Shown here: piece by piece, positions 1 through 10,770 of the stretch
How the letters are laid out: each line of letters starts with the position of its first letter
How positions within the stretch are numbered: position 1 is the first letter of the stretch
DNA from: Kluyvera georgiana ATCC 51603
GTDB lineage: Bacteria; Pseudomonadota; Gammaproteobacteria; Enterobacterales; Enterobacteriaceae
DNA length: 32,141 bases
Assembly (NCBI RefSeq): GCF_001654985.1
Contig: NZ_LXEU01000035.1
Location: forward strand, 1 to 32,141
Direction: 5' to 3'
The notes under the pieces: generated by a model
Database searches by the model: none
Seen by the model: only the letters and a program-made list of their open reading frames with translations
What the model was told of the DNA's origin: nothing
Program-made: the position numbers and the translations under genes

Positions 1-180
1 TTCTGGCTCCTTTTTTTATGCGTTGACAACGGCCTGAAAGAACAGGCAAACTCGCGGCTCAACATTATCATCATGATAATGCGTAAGCGTTTAACGTCAT
101 CCGACGCACCTTAATCCTGATTGCCAGGTAGAGGGGGCGTGGCTACAGATCCTCGCCTTACTCAGCATTCGGAGTAAAGC
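1..180 (+). other. Intergenic region upstream of yfcJ
   Basis: In E. coli fabB precedes yfcJ on the same strand, so the T-run at 11-17 may be the tail of a fabB terminator; fabB itself is outside the window. A perfect TTGACA lies at 23-28, but I see no good -10 at 17 bp. A 17-bp palindrome at 64-80 is listed separately. No ORF is supported here. Confidence 0.5.
64..80. promoter_or_regulatory. Perfect 17-bp palindrome upstream of yfcJ (operator candidate)
   Basis: The arms ATTATCAT and ATGATAAT flank a single C, a perfect inverted repeat about 100 bp before the yfcJ start. It contains GATAAT-type hexamers reminiscent of Fur-box units, but their arrangement is not the canonical Fur order. The regulator is unknown. 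A role in controlling yfcJ is inference from position. Confidence 0.4.
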
Positions 181-1356
181 ATGACCGCAGTAACTCAAAC
201 TGAAAGTACTTCTTCATCCAACGTGTCGCTCTTTCGCATCGCGTTCGCGGTGTTTTTGACCTATTTAACCGTCGGTATTCCGCTGCCGGTAATCCCGCTA
301 TTTGTTCACCAGGAGCTGGGCTACGGTAACACCATGGTGGGTATCGCCGTCGGCATCCAGTTTTTTGCCACGGTATTAACGCGTGGCTACGCCGGGCGTC
401 TTGCCGATCGGTACGGCGGCAAGCGTTCTGCCCTACAGGGCATGTTTGCCTGTGCCTTTGCCGGGGCGGCGTGGCTTGGCGCAGCGCTGCTGCCGGTGGA
501 TACGATGGTCAAATTTGGCCTGTTGATCGTCGGGCGCTTAATTCTTGGCTTTGGTGAAAGCCAACTGCTGACCGGCACGCTTACCTGGGGGATGGGGCTG
601 GTTGGCCCGAAGCGTTCCGGTAAAGTGATGTCGTGGAACGGGATGGCGATTTTCGGCGCGCTGGCGGCCGGCGCGCCGTTGGGGCTGTATATCAATAGCC
701 GATACGGCTTTGCCGTGCTGGCTGGCGTCACCATGGCGTTGCCTCTGCTGGCCTGGGCCTTTAACGGCTCGGTGCGTAAGGTGGCGGCGATGGCCGGGGA
801 ACGCCCATCACTGTTCAGCGTAATTGGCCTTATCTGGAAGCCGGGGGTAGGGCTGGCGCTTCAGGGCGTGGGCTTTGCGGTGATTGGCACTTTCGTCTCA
901 CTGTACTTTGTCAGCAAAGGCTGGTCGATGGCGGGCTTCACCCTGACGGCCTTTGGCGGCACCTTCGTGTTGGTGCGCATTTTGTTTGGCTGGATGCCTG
1001 ACCGCTTTGGCGGCGTGAAGGTGGCGGTCGGCTCGCTGCTGGTGGAAACCGTTGGTCTGCTGCTGCTGTGGCTGGCGCCTGACGCATGGTATGCGCTGGC
1101 CGGCGCCGCTTTGACCGGGGCCGGTTGCTCGCTGATCTTCCCGGCGTTGGGGGTTGAAGTGGTTAAGCGTGTGCCGCAGCAGGTACGCGGGACGGCGCTC
1201 GGCGGTTATGCCGCGTTCCAGGATATTGCGCTCGGTATCTCCGGGCCCTTGGCGGGCATGCTGGCAACCTCGTTCGGCTATGCGTCCGTGTTTCTCGGCG
1301 GCGCCATTGCCGCTATATTGGGAATTGGCGTCACGCTGTGGTCGTTCCGCAAATAG
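181..1356 (+). CDS. yfcJ: MFS transporter YfcJ
   Basis: This is an inner-membrane major facilitator superfamily permease of 391 residues, the family's usual size (E. coli YfcJ is about 392). About twelve hydrophobic segments are visible. The MFS loop 2-3 signature reads [11 protein letters not shown] near residues 72-82, with a second-half copy, GWMPDRFGG, near residues 280-288. The sequence follows E. coli YfcJ closely throughout. The ATG start has GGAG nine bases upstream. The physiological substrate is unknown; members of this branch are usually annotated as putative drug or arabinose efflux pumps. In E. coli its downstream neighbour is flk, but here a five-gene sugar locus separates the two. 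The convergent GntR-family gene ends three bases after the yfcJ stop, so the accessory block begins immediately. Confidence 0.93.
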   Translation: MTAVTQTESTSSSNVSLFRIAFAVFLTYLTVGIPLPVIPLFVHQELGYGNTMVGIAVGIQFFATVLTRGYAGRLADRYGGKRSALQGMFACAFAGAAWLGAALLPVDTMVKFGLLIVGRLILGFGESQLLTGTLTWGMGLVGPKRSGKVMSWNGMAIFGALAAGAPLGLYINSRYGFAVLAGVTMALPLLAWAFNGSVRKVAAMAGERPSLFSVIGLIWKPGVGLALQGVGFAVIGTFVSLYFVSKGWSMAGFTLTAFGGTFVLVRILFGWMPDRFGGVKVAVGSLLVETVGLLLLWLAPDAWYALAGAALTGAGCSLIFPALGVEVVKRVPQQVRGTALGGYAAFQDIALGISGPLAGMLATSFGYASVFLGGAIAAILGIGVTLWSFRK

Positions 1357-1359
1357 CGT

Positions 1360-2097
1360 TTATCGGCCGGCTCTGCGCACCTGAGAGCCGGTCGTCGCTT
1401 TACGCGGCAGAAAATATTTCACCTGGAACTCGAACATGTTGGTGTAGAGAATGGAGTAGTCGATGGGATTCTGCTGCTCGTCGACGGCCTGAGTTTGCAT
1501 CCGGACTATCGGATCCAGCGCGCTAATGTGCAGGAGCTGCGCCACCTCTGGCGACGGCAAAATCGGCTGGATAGATTCATAACACCCCAGAATTTTCACC
1601 CCGCATTCATTTTCTATGTAGGCAAACTTGGAGTTCTTCATGTGGGCGATCGTCAGGTCGGGAAAACGGCTGGCAGAAAGCCAGGTTTCCTCCACCTGCA
1701 TGGCGATATTGTCGATAAAACGCAGCCGTTTGGCGTAATAAACCGGTTCGCCGTGGCTGACCTTCAGGCTGGCGGCGATATCGTCCGACGCACGCTGCAG
1801 CTCAAATTTCAGGATCTGGCTCGTGGGCGTTTTGCCTTCGTTGCGGGCAATTTCGGTAAAGCTGTCGAGGTGCGTCAGTGACGCCTGAAAATGTTTGTTC
1901 CGCAGGTAGGTTCCTGAACCGTGCCGCCGTTCAATCATCCCTTCCTCTTCCAGCGTTTTTAACGCCTTGCGTAAGGTATTACGCGAAACATCATAAAGCG
2001 TCGCCAGTTCTTTTTCCGAGGGTAGAAGATCGCCGACATTGTAGATTGAGCTGTTTAATCTGTTTTTCAGCAAATTTATGATGTTCTGATATACCAC
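1360..2097 (-). CDS. GntR/HutC-family transcriptional regulator of the adjacent PTS locus
   Basis: This 245-residue regulator has an N-terminal winged helix (LLPSEKELATLYDVSRNTLR, then LEEEGMIERRHGSGTYL) and a C-terminal UTRA ligand-binding domain, as in HutC-subfamily sugar regulators. I place the start at a GTG at 2097-2095, because a perfect AGGAGG lies seven bases upstream at 2105-2110. A longer frame back to an ATG at 2184 would add a 29-residue tail with no family resemblance. The gene is divergent from the PTS operon, with about 200 bp between the two starts. UTRA regulators next to PTS genes usually bind a sugar phosphate and act as local repressors. The effector and operator are not known. 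The 3' end lies against yfcJ, tail to tail. Confidence 0.88.
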   Translation of the reverse strand: MVYQNIINLLKNRLNSSIYNVGDLLPSEKELATLYDVSRNTLRKALKTLEEEGMIERRHGSGTYLRNKHFQASLTHLDSFTEIARNEGKTPTSQILKFELQRASDDIAASLKVSHGEPVYYAKRLRFIDNIAMQVEETWLSASRFPDLTIAHMKNSKFAYIENECGVKILGCYESIQPILPSPEVAQLLHISALDPIVRMQTQAVDEQQNPIDYSILYTNMFEFQVKYFLPRKATTGSQVRRAGR

Positions 2098-2296
2098 TTT
2101 TGAACCTCCTAAAACCTTTTTAAAACAAAAGGTTAAAAATCCATTTCGGCGAGAAAAAGGCGACACGTTCACGTATTGCATCATTATTGAACAACTTCGA
2201 CGCCGTTAACTGTGATCGGAATACTAGTTACGGAAATTAACAATTATTAAAGTGGGCGTCAATTAATGACCTATTTTATTAAAAAGGATAAATAGT
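2098..2296. promoter_or_regulatory. Divergent control region between the GntR gene and the PTS operon
   Basis: This AT-rich 199-bp region must hold both promoters. Visible elements are a perfect inverted repeat, AACCTTTT (2113-2120) and AAAAGGTT (2127-2134), just upstream of the GntR ribosome site, and an imperfect inverted repeat, CCGTTAACT (2203-2211) with AGTTACGG (2226-2233). The second overlaps a TGTGA at 2211-2215 that could be half of a CRP site; its partner half is poor. I could not place a confident -35/-10 pair. Either repeat is a reasonable GntR operator candidate. Confidence 0.5.
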
Positions 2297-2608
2297 ATGA
2301 AAAATATATTGCTGGTATGTGCGGCGGGAATGTCGACGAGTATGTTGGTCAAACGGATGCGTGAACATGCGGAGTCAGTCGATATTTCCGCCAATATTAA
2401 TGCATTGGCCATTTCTGAAGCGAAAGAAAAAATAAAACAAAATGGCGTAGATGTGGTGCTATTAGGGCCTCAGGTGCGTTTTCAGCAAAAGGAAATTGAA
2501 GCGATTGCACAGGGTAAAATTCCTGTTGCGGTTATTGATATGAAAAGTTACGGGCAAATGGATGGTAAAGCCGTTTTAGAACAAGCGCTGCAATTATTAA
2601 ATAAATAA
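2297..2608 (+). CDS. PTS lactose/cellobiose-family IIB component
   Basis: This is a 103-residue cytoplasmic phosphocarrier that takes phosphate from a IIA protein onto a cysteine and passes it to sugar bound by IIC. The P-loop-like start MKNILLVCAAGMSTSMLVKR carries the expected phosphocysteine at Cys8 followed by AAGMSTS, as in ChbB/CelA. The length is typical. AAGGA lies eight bases before the ATG. It is first in a plus-strand operon with IIC, a porin and a phosphatase. No IIA gene of the ChbA type is present in the locus, so the phosphate donor must be encoded elsewhere in the genome. The local DNA is more AT-rich than the backbone, which fits an acquired locus. Confidence 0.92.
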   Translation: MKNILLVCAAGMSTSMLVKRMREHAESVDISANINALAISEAKEKIKQNGVDVVLLGPQVRFQQKEIEAIAQGKIPVAVIDMKSYGQMDGKAVLEQALQLLNK

Positions 2609-2639
2609 TGTGTTTTTTATTCAAAATTAAGGGAACATT

Positions 2640-3962
2640 ATGGGGTTAATGAATTCATTTGAACGAGGAATGGAAAAAATCCTCGTTCCTATCGCTATAA
2701 AATTAAACTCTCAGATACACGTCTCGGCAATTCGTGATGCTTTTATTCTCTCATTCCCGATTGTTATGGCAAGTTCGCTGATTATTCTGATCAACTTTGC
2801 GATACTGTCGCCGGATGGCTTTATTGCCAGCATTCTGCATTTAGGAACACTGTTCCCAAACCTTGCTGATGCACAGCAAATATTCACTCCGGTGATGAAC
2901 GGCTCAGTGAATATCATGGCGGTGCTGATCACCTTCCTCGTGGCTCGCAATATGGCTATCAGCTACCAGCAGGACGATCTGCTGTGCGGTTTGACGGCGA
3001 TTGGTGCCTTCTTCGTGGTCTATACGCCGTATACCATTATCGACGGCCAGGCCTATCTAACTACCAAATATCTGGGGCCGCAGGGGCTGTTTGTGGCGGT
3101 TATTGTGGCGCTGCTCGCCAGTGAAATTTTCTGCCGACTGGCGCGTAACCCGAAGGTGACGATCAACATGCCTGCGGCAGTGCCGCCTGCGGTGGCTCGC
3201 TCCTTTAAAGTTCTTCTGCCGATTTTCTTCGTGATGATCTTTTTCTCGATAGTGAACTACCTGCTGTCAAAAATCTCGCCGAACGGGCTGAATGACCTGA
3301 TCTACACCCTGATTCAGGCACCGCTGAAAGACATGGGCACCAACATTTTCACGGTGCTGATTCTGGGGCTGGTGGCGAACTTCCTGTGGATCCTTGGTAT
3401 TCATGGGCCGAATACCGTAGCGGCGATTCGCGAAACCATTTTCTCCGAAGCGAACCTGGAAAACCTCTCCTATGCCGCATCGCACGGTTCAACCTGGGGC
3501 GCGCCATATCCCATTACCTGGGGAGGAATTAACGACGCCTTTGCCAACTGCGGCGGTTCAGGAATGACCTTAGGGCTGCTGCTGGCGATCTTTATTGCCT
3601 CGCGCCGCAAAGATTACCGCGATTTAGCGAAAATGGCCTTTGTGCCGGGGTTATTCAATATCAACGAACCGGTGATGTTTGGCCTGCCGATTGTACTGAA
3701 CCCGATCCTGGTGATTCCGTTTATTCTGGTACCGTTCGTTAACTCGCTGATAGGGTATTTCTTTATAACTCTGGAAATAATTCCGCCGATTGCCTATGCC
3801 GTACCGTGGACCACGCCGGGGCCGCTGATTGCCTTCTTTGGCACTGGAGGCAACTGGATGGCGCTATTTGTCGGCGTACTGTGTCTAGTTGTGGCGACGC
3901 TTATCTACCTGCCATTCGTTATTGCCGCCAATAAAGTGAATACGTCCGCAGCGGCAGAATAA
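2640..3962 (+). CDS. PTS lactose/cellobiose-family IIC permease
   Basis: This 440-residue integral membrane transporter belongs to the ChbC/CelB family (E. coli ChbC is about 452). Family hallmarks are visible: the amphipathic N-terminus MNSFERGMEKILVPIA, the central WGAPYPITWGGINDAFANCG block near residue 290, and FNINEPVMFGLPIVLNP near residue 340, which contains the conserved Glu of the sugar site. About ten hydrophobic segments are present. AAGGGA lies five bases before the ATG, and 31 bp separate it from IIB. It would import and phosphorylate an oligosaccharide or disaccharide. The family includes transporters of cellobiose, chitobiose and lactose; which substrate applies here cannot be read from the sequence. 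Confidence 0.93.
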   Translation: MGLMNSFERGMEKILVPIAIKLNSQIHVSAIRDAFILSFPIVMASSLIILINFAILSPDGFIASILHLGTLFPNLADAQQIFTPVMNGSVNIMAVLITFLVARNMAISYQQDDLLCGLTAIGAFFVVYTPYTIIDGQAYLTTKYLGPQGLFVAVIVALLASEIFCRLARNPKVTINMPAAVPPAVARSFKVLLPIFFVMIFFSIVNYLLSKISPNGLNDLIYTLIQAPLKDMGTNIFTVLILGLVANFLWILGIHGPNTVAAIRETIFSEANLENLSYAASHGSTWGAPYPITWGGINDAFANCGGSGMTLGLLLAIFIASRRKDYRDLAKMAFVPGLFNINEPVMFGLPIVLNPILVIPFILVPFVNSLIGYFFITLEIIPPIAYAVPWTTPGPLIAFFGTGGNWMALFVGVLCLVVATLIYLPFVIAANKVNTSAAAE

Positions 3963-5768
<1,806 letters not shown>

Positions 5769-5777
5769 GTTTATTGT

Positions 5778-5798
5778 GCGCCGGTCAATGACCGGCGC
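5778..5798 (+). terminator. Hairpin between the porin and HAD genes (possible partial terminator)
   Basis: A perfect 8-bp GC-rich stem, GCGCCGGT and ACCGGCGC, has a 5-base loop and is followed only by TTATTC. It lies between the porin stop and the HAD ribosome site. The weak T-tract suggests attenuation or 3'-end protection of porin mRNA rather than full termination. Confidence 0.55.
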
Positions 5799-5815
5799 TT
5801 ATTCATGGAGACGTT

Positions 5816-6625
5816 ATGATTAAGCTGATTATTACCGATCTTGATGGCACTTTTTTAAACCGTGGCGGCGATTACAACCGCGAGCGGTTTGTACACATTA
5901 AACATCTGATGGCGCAGCAGGGCGTGGCTTTCGCATTGTGTACCGGCAAGCAGTGTGAACGCGTTGAGGAACTTTTTGGTGAACAGGTCCGTGATTTCTG
6001 GATCCTTGGCGATAGCGCGACGCGCATTAAGCATGACGGCGAATATGTCTACCAGTCGCTGATTAAAAATGCGCTGGGGCGAGAAATTATCGCCAAGCTG
6101 GAAGCCGTGAACAGCGAGCCGGTGATTATCGCCTGTACGCCGCACGGCGCCTACGTCAAAACGTCGATTGCGCCGGAGATGCTGGCAAAGGTAAAAATGT
6201 CGTATGCCCATGTGGTACAGGTGGACACCTTCGCGGAGGTGGCGCACGACTTTGTCAAAATCTCACTGTTCGATATTAAGGGTCGCTGCCCGCAGATAAA
6301 ACCACATCTCGCCGACTTTTTTGATAAGGCCTATATCGTGGTCTCAGAAGATGCGTGGATTGATATTGCTGACGTCGGGGTCCATAAAGGCCACACGGTG
6401 GAAATTTTGCAGCAACGGCTTGGGGTTAGCAAAGATGAGACCATGGTGTTTGGTGATGGTCTGAACGATATTGAACTGATGACGCGCGCAGCCTGGAGTT
6501 TCGCCATGCGTAATGCCTTTGACGAAACCAAACAGGTGGCGCGATATATCACTGGCAGTAATGAGGAAGACGCGGTGATGACGACCATCGCGCAGCTGCT
6601 GAACTTACAGCAGCAGCCACAGTAG
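5816..6625 (+). CDS. Cof-type HAD-superfamily phosphatase
   Basis: This 269-residue hydrolase has the nucleophile motif DLDGT (Asp8 nucleophile, Asp10 acid/base), the TGK motif II region (ALCTGKQ) and the metal-binding motif FGDGLNDIELM in the C-terminal third, with a C2B-type cap between them. Family members dephosphorylate sugar phosphates and other small phosphomonoesters in the cytoplasm. As the last gene of a PTS-porin operon it may act on the imported sugar phosphate, for example to relieve sugar-phosphate stress or produce free sugar. That is inference. GGAG lies six bases before the ATG. Its last 21 bp overlap the 3' end of the convergent flk gene, so the accessory locus abuts the backbone with no spacer. 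Confidence 0.85.
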   Translation: MIKLIITDLDGTFLNRGGDYNRERFVHIKHLMAQQGVAFALCTGKQCERVEELFGEQVRDFWILGDSATRIKHDGEYVYQSLIKNALGREIIAKLEAVNSEPVIIACTPHGAYVKTSIAPEMLAKVKMSYAHVVQVDTFAEVAHDFVKISLFDIKGRCPQIKPHLADFFDKAYIVVSEDAWIDIADVGVHKGHTVEILQQRLGVSKDETMVFGDGLNDIELMTRAAWSFAMRNAFDETKQVARYITGSNEEDAVMTTIAQLLNLQQQPQ

Positions 6626-7621
6626 TATCGCGGCAACAATGATCGCCACAAAGGCCAATCCCGGGCGCGCCGACAACGATTTCAGCGTGCTGATAACCGG
6701 CACGAACGGCGCATAAATAGGCTGGATATCGCGTGCTTCCAGGGTTTGGGCGTGGGCCACGCGTTCGCGTTCGATACGCTTAAGGAACAGCAGGTTCAGC
6801 AGCTCCTGTACCTGTACCTGGGTAAGCACCGTCTGCGGGGTGGCGTTCCAGTTTTGCTGGGCGAAATCGCGCAGTGTTTGTCCTTCCTGCGGCTCCAGCG
6901 GTTGTTTGAGCGCCGCCTGTAAAACGTTGAGCGTCGGGGCTGGATGCGTGCTGAGGGTCAGGCGCGCCTGCAATAGCGTCACCAGCGCGTTAAAGTGCTT
7001 TGCGGGTAACGGATCGCCGGACTTTACGCCGGAAAGCTCAAGCAGCGACTGCCAGATAAGCTTGCTGGAGTCACCGGTGGCGGCGGAAACCTTGGTCACC
7101 AACTGATTCAGGGTGTTGTGCTCGGCAGGCAGCAGCGGTCGATCGGTCGCCGGGCGCTGCTGAGGCTGCGGTATGGAGAGCTGGCCTTGCTGAAGCAATT
7201 GCAGCACGTTTTTCAACTGCTGCGGCGTCAGTTGGCTAAGGGCCGTTTGCCCATACTGTTGACGGATATAGTCGCTGACGGCCTGGCGATTATTCCCCTG
7301 GTTCAGCAGTTCAGTTAGTTGCGATAGCGTCTGACGCGTGCTGAGCTTCTGTTCGGCTGCGCCAATACGCTGATTCAGATTCTGCTCGGCGGCAGGAAAG
7401 TGGCGCGCCAGCAGCGGCGTGTCGTTTTTCAAACCCAGATCGTGTTTTACGCCCGCCCAAACCTCAGCATTCTGCTGCGAGGTCATTGCTATTAAGCGTG
7501 TGATCAGTCGTTCCAGCACCGTGCGTTGCTGGGTACTAAGCGGCTGCTCTCCGGCAGGAGAGAGCGGAGTGGGGCCTGTCCCCGGAGGGCGCGCGGGCAT
7601 ACCTGAAATGGGTTGCGTCAT
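6605..7621 (-). CDS. flk: Flk, tail-anchored regulator of flagellar assembly
   Basis: The protein has 338 residues (E. coli Flk 331). It starts MTQPISG with AAGGA upstream; a longer in-frame extension to 7690 is rejected because it has no ribosome site and lacks homology. The body is hydrophilic, Gln/Leu-rich and helical, with conserved blocks such as LWAG-like VWAGVKHDLGL, NNRQAVSDYIR and RPLLPAEHN. It ends in one hydrophobic segment, FVAIIVAAILLWLLL, that would anchor it in the inner membrane. Flk couples flagellar ring assembly to substrate export in Salmonella and prevents premature FlgM secretion. It is divergent from pdxB, as in E. coli. Its stop codon lies inside the convergent HAD gene. 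Confidence 0.92.
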   Translation of the reverse strand: MTQPISGMPARPPGTGPTPLSPAGEQPLSTQQRTVLERLITRLIAMTSQQNAEVWAGVKHDLGLKNDTPLLARHFPAAEQNLNQRIGAAEQKLSTRQTLSQLTELLNQGNNRQAVSDYIRQQYGQTALSQLTPQQLKNVLQLLQQGQLSIPQPQQRPATDRPLLPAEHNTLNQLVTKVSAATGDSSKLIWQSLLELSGVKSGDPLPAKHFNALVTLLQARLTLSTHPAPTLNVLQAALKQPLEPQEGQTLRDFAQQNWNATPQTVLTQVQVQELLNLLFLKRIERERVAHAQTLEARDIQPIYAPFVPVISTLKSLSARPGLAFVAIIVAAILLWLLL

Positions 7622-7729
7622 GATTGATCCTTTCCAAACCGAATACTGATGCCCGGCGCAAGTATGCCTGGCGGCCAGATTATGGCACACTTCCCCGGTT
7701 TACTCTCGTTCTCAGACAGGTACTGAACC

Positions 7730-8857
7730 GTGAAAATCCTCGTTGATGAAAATATGCCCTACGCCCGCGAACTTTTTAGCCGTTTAGGTGAAGTTAAGGC
7801 TGTCCCAGGCCGTCCGATCCCGACCGAGGCGTTAACCGATGCCGATGCGCTGATGGTCCGTTCGGTCACTAAGGTGAATGAAGCGCTGCTGGGCGATAAG
7901 GCGATTAAGTTCGTTGGCACCGCGACGGCGGGCACCGATCACGTCGATCAGGCGTGGCTGGAACAGGCAGGGATTGGTTTCTCCGCCGCGCCGGGGTGTA
8001 ACGCGATTGCGGTCGTTGAGTACGTGTTTTCTGCGCTGTTGATGCTGGCCGGGCGCGATGGGTTTGCGCTGGCCGACCGCACCGTCGGTATTGTCGGCGT
8101 GGGTAACGTAGGCGGACGCCTGCAAAAAAGGCTGGAAGCCCTGGGCATCAAAACGCTGCTCTGCGATCCGCCGCGCGCCGACAACGGCGAAGAGGGCGAT
8201 TTCCGTTCGTTGGACGAGCTGGTGGCGCAGGCCGACGTGCTGACTTTCCACACGCCGCTGTATAAAGATGGCCTGTATAAGTCGCTGCATCTGGCCAACG
8301 AGGCGCTGATTGCCAGCCTGAAGCCGGGCGCTATTCTCATCAATGCCTGCCGCGGCCCGGTAGTGGATAACGCCGCGCTGCTGAAATGCCTGAACGCCGG
8401 GCAGAAGCTGAGCGTGGTGCTCGACGTCTGGGAACCGGAGCCGGATCTTAATCTGGCGCTGCTGGATAAAGTCGACCTCGGCACTTCGCATATTGCGGGC
8501 TACACCCTGGAAGGGAAGGCGCGCGGCACCACCCAGGTGTTTGAAGCCTATAGCCAGTTTATCGGCCAGCCGCAGGAAGTGGCGCTTTCGTCGCTGCTGC
8601 CCGCGCCGGAATTCGGCCGGATTAGCCTGCACGGCCCGCTCGATCAACCTACGCTGAAAAGACTGGTGCATTTGGTGTATGATGTGCGCCGCGATGACGC
8701 GCCGCTGCGGAAAGTGGCGGGGATCCCGGGCGAATTCGACAAGCTGCGCAAAAATTACCTTGAGCGTCGCGAATGGTCATCGCTGACCGTCGAGTGCGAT
8801 GACGCCGACGCGGCCGCGCTGCTGCAAAAACTCGGGTTTAACGCCGTACACTGTTAA
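7730..8857 (+). CDS. pdxB: Erythronate-4-phosphate dehydrogenase PdxB
   Basis: PdxB oxidises 4-phospho-D-erythronate to the 2-oxo acid in the DXP-dependent pyridoxal phosphate pathway. The protein has 375 residues (E. coli 378). It belongs to the D-2-hydroxyacid dehydrogenase family, with the NAD-binding [12 protein letters not shown] near residues 118-129 and the catalytic Arg in [11 protein letters not shown]. The Glu/His region is represented by [10 protein letters not shown] and [17 protein letters not shown]. The C-terminal dimerisation domain ending in [12 protein letters not shown] is present. Translation starts at GTG (7730). A terminator follows before usg, so the pdxB-usg-truA arrangement is only partly operonic. 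Confidence 0.97.
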   Translation: MKILVDENMPYARELFSRLGEVKAVPGRPIPTEALTDADALMVRSVTKVNEALLGDKAIKFVGTATAGTDHVDQAWLEQAGIGFSAAPGCNAIAVVEYVFSALLMLAGRDGFALADRTVGIVGVGNVGGRLQKRLEALGIKTLLCDPPRADNGEEGDFRSLDELVAQADVLTFHTPLYKDGLYKSLHLANEALIASLKPGAILINACRGPVVDNAALLKCLNAGQKLSVVLDVWEPEPDLNLALLDKVDLGTSHIAGYTLEGKARGTTQVFEAYSQFIGQPQEVALSSLLPAPEFGRISLHGPLDQPTLKRLVHLVYDVRRDDAPLRKVAGIPGEFDKLRKNYLERREWSSLTVECDDADAAALLQKLGFNAVHC

Positions 8858-8871
8858 TGTCTTCTTAATGC

Positions 8872-8905
8872 CTCTGCCGGATACTCCGGCAGAGCCGCTT
8901 TTTTT
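8872..8905 (+). terminator. Rho-independent terminator after pdxB
   Basis: A perfect 9-bp stem, CTCTGCCGG (8872-8880) and CCGGCAGAG (8886-8894), has a 5-base loop and is followed by a run of seven T's at 8899-8905. It lies between pdxB and usg. Confidence 0.85.
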
Positions 8906-8920
8906 CTGGAGTAAATCACC

Positions 8921-9934
8921 ATGTCTGAAGGCTGGAATATTGCCATCCTGGGCGCAACCGGCGCCGTAGGCGAAGCCCTGCTTGAAACCCTTGCTGAACG
9001 TCAGTTCCCGGTGGGTGATATCTACGCGCTGGCGCGCACCGACAGCGCGGGCGAACATCTGCGTTTTAACGGTAAATCGGTCAGAGTGCAGGATGCGGCG
9101 GAGTTTGACTGGACGCAGGCGCAGCTGGCGTTCTTTGCGGCTGGCGTGGAAGCCAGCGCTACCTATGTTGAAGAGGCCACTAACGCCGGCTGTCTGGTTA
9201 TCGATCTCAGCGGCCTGTTTGCACTGGAGCCGGACGTACCGCTGGTGGTGCCGGAAGTGAACCCATTCGTGCTGGCCGACTACCGCAATCGTAACGTGAT
9301 TGCCGTGGCCGATAGCCAGACCAGCCAGCTGCTGGCGGCGCTGAAGCCGCTGATTGATGACGGCGGCCTGTCGCGCATCAACGTCACCAGCCTGATCTCC
9401 GCCTCGGCGCACGGTAAAAAAGCCGTTGACGCGCTGGCCGGGCAGAGTGCCAAGCTGCTGAACGGTATTCCAATTGATGAAGATGATTTCTTCGGCCGCC
9501 AGCTGGCGTTCAACATGCTGCCAATGCTGCCGGATCGTGAAGGCGCGGTGAGCGACGAGCGTCGTATTGTTGATCAGGTGCGTAAAATCATGCAGGACGA
9601 CGGCCTGATGATCTCCGCCAGCTGCATTCAGTCGCCGGTATTCTATGGTCATGCGCAGATGGTGACGTTTGAAGCCATGCGTCCGCTGTCGGCGGAAGAG
9701 GCGCGAGACGCCTTTGCGCGCGGCGAAGATATTGTGCTGTCTGAAGAGCGCGAATTCCCGACTCAGGTCGGTGATGCCACCGGTAGCGCCCATCTGTCCG
9801 TGGGCTGCGTGCGTAACGATTACGGCATGCCGGAGCAGGTTCAGTTCTGGTCGGTGGCGGATAACGTTCGCTTTGGCGGCGCGCTGATGGCGGTGAAAAT
9901 CGCCGAGAAACTGGTGCAGGAGTATCTGTACTGA
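8921..9934 (+). CDS. usg: Usg, aspartate-semialdehyde dehydrogenase-like protein
   Basis: This 337-residue protein is the same length as E. coli Usg and near-identical in many blocks. The N-terminal nucleotide-binding motif [20 protein letters not shown] matches Asd-family NADP-binding folds. At the position where Asd enzymes carry the catalytic cysteine, the local sequence is [10 protein letters not shown] with no Cys, so it is unlikely to be a functional aspartate-semialdehyde dehydrogenase. Its role is unknown; the name only means upstream gene of truA. Its TGA overlaps the truA ATG by one base, indicating translational coupling. A ribosome site, TGGAG, precedes the ATG. Confidence 0.95.
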   Translation: MSEGWNIAILGATGAVGEALLETLAERQFPVGDIYALARTDSAGEHLRFNGKSVRVQDAAEFDWTQAQLAFFAAGVEASATYVEEATNAGCLVIDLSGLFALEPDVPLVVPEVNPFVLADYRNRNVIAVADSQTSQLLAALKPLIDDGGLSRINVTSLISASAHGKKAVDALAGQSAKLLNGIPIDEDDFFGRQLAFNMLPMLPDREGAVSDERRIVDQVRKIMQDDGLMISASCIQSPVFYGHAQMVTFEAMRPLSAEEARDAFARGEDIVLSEEREFPTQVGDATGSAHLSVGCVRNDYGMPEQVQFWSVADNVRFGGALMAVKIAEKLVQEYLY

Positions 9935-10746
9935 TGTCTGAAATGGAGCAACTGCCTGTCTATCGAATTGCGCTGGGCATTGAGTACGACGGCAGCAAAT
10001 ACTACGGCTGGCAGCGGCAAAATGAAGTGCGCAGCGTGCAGGAGAAGCTGGAAAAAGCGCTCTCTCAGGTAGCTAACGAACCGATTAACGTTTTCTGCGC
10101 CGGGCGTACCGACGCGGGCGTACACGGGACCGGCCAGGTCGTGCACTTCGAAACCCACGCGGCGCGTAAAGATGCGGCGTGGACGCTCGGCGTAAATGCG
10201 AATTTACCTGGTGACATTGCGGTACGTTGGGTGAAAGCTGTTCCCGACGATTTTCACGCGCGTTTTAGCGCGACGGCGCGCCGCTATCGCTACGTGATTT
10301 ACAACCACCGCCTGCGTCCGGCGGTGCTGGGCCAGGGGGTGACGCACTATCACCAGCCGCTGGACGCCGCGCGGATGCATCGCGCGGCGCAAAGCCTGCT
10401 GGGTGAAAACGACTTCACCTCGTTCCGTGCGGTCCAGTGTCAGTCGCGCACGCCGTGGCGTAACGTTATGCACATCAATGTGACGCGTTACGGTGCTTAT
10501 ATTGTGGTGGACATTAAAGCGAACGCCTTTGTTCACCATATGGTAAGGAATATTGTTGGCAGCCTGATGGAAGTTGGCGCAGGAAACCAGCCGGAGAGCT
10601 GGATTGCAGAACTGCTGGCGGCAAAGGACAGGACGCTTGCCGCCGCAACGGCGAAAGCGGAAGGGTTGTATCTGGTGGCGGTGGACTACCCCGCACACTT
10701 TGCGCTGCCTTCCGTGCCGATGGGCCCGCTATTTCTGGCGGACTAA
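9934..10746 (+). CDS. truA: tRNA pseudouridine(38-40) synthase TruA
   Basis: TruA isomerises U38, U39 and U40 in the anticodon arm of many tRNAs, including the his and leu tRNAs needed for operon attenuation. The protein has 270 residues, as in E. coli. The catalytic aspartate is Asp60 in [11 protein letters not shown]. Other family motifs are [12 protein letters not shown] (residues 18-29) and the C-terminal [13 protein letters not shown]. The start ATG overlaps the usg stop. The dedA gene follows 24 bp later on the same strand. Confidence 0.97.
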   Translation: MSEMEQLPVYRIALGIEYDGSKYYGWQRQNEVRSVQEKLEKALSQVANEPINVFCAGRTDAGVHGTGQVVHFETHAARKDAAWTLGVNANLPGDIAVRWVKAVPDDFHARFSATARRYRYVIYNHRLRPAVLGQGVTHYHQPLDAARMHRAAQSLLGENDFTSFRAVQCQSRTPWRNVMHINVTRYGAYIVVDIKANAFVHHMVRNIVGSLMEVGAGNQPESWIAELLAAKDRTLAAATAKAEGLYLVAVDYPAHFALPSVPMGPLFLAD

Positions 10747-10770
10747 CGTAGTCATTTGGGGCTAAACAAT

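Noticed and set aside
23-51. Sigma-70 promoter for yfcJ from the perfect TTGACA at 23-28
   Set aside because: The bases at the expected -10 (GCAAAC at 46-51) do not resemble TATAAT.
1495-1881. Plus-strand frame of 128 residues inside the GntR gene
   Set aside because: The regulator on the other strand has a clear HTH and UTRA domain; this frame has neither a ribosome site nor a recognisable product.
7832-8671. 279-residue minus-strand frame inside pdxB
   Set aside because: It is the antisense of a GC-rich, strongly conserved gene, has no ribosome site or recognisable domain, and pdxB explains the region.
8777-9793. 338-residue minus-strand frame opposite usg
   Set aside because: It spans a terminator and the usg coding region; its composition (His/Arg/Gln-rich) is typical of an antisense shadow.
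8921-9934. usg could be a second aspartate-semialdehyde dehydrogenase
   Set aside because: The position of the catalytic Cys has VADSQTSQ with no Cys; the gene matches Usg, not Asd.
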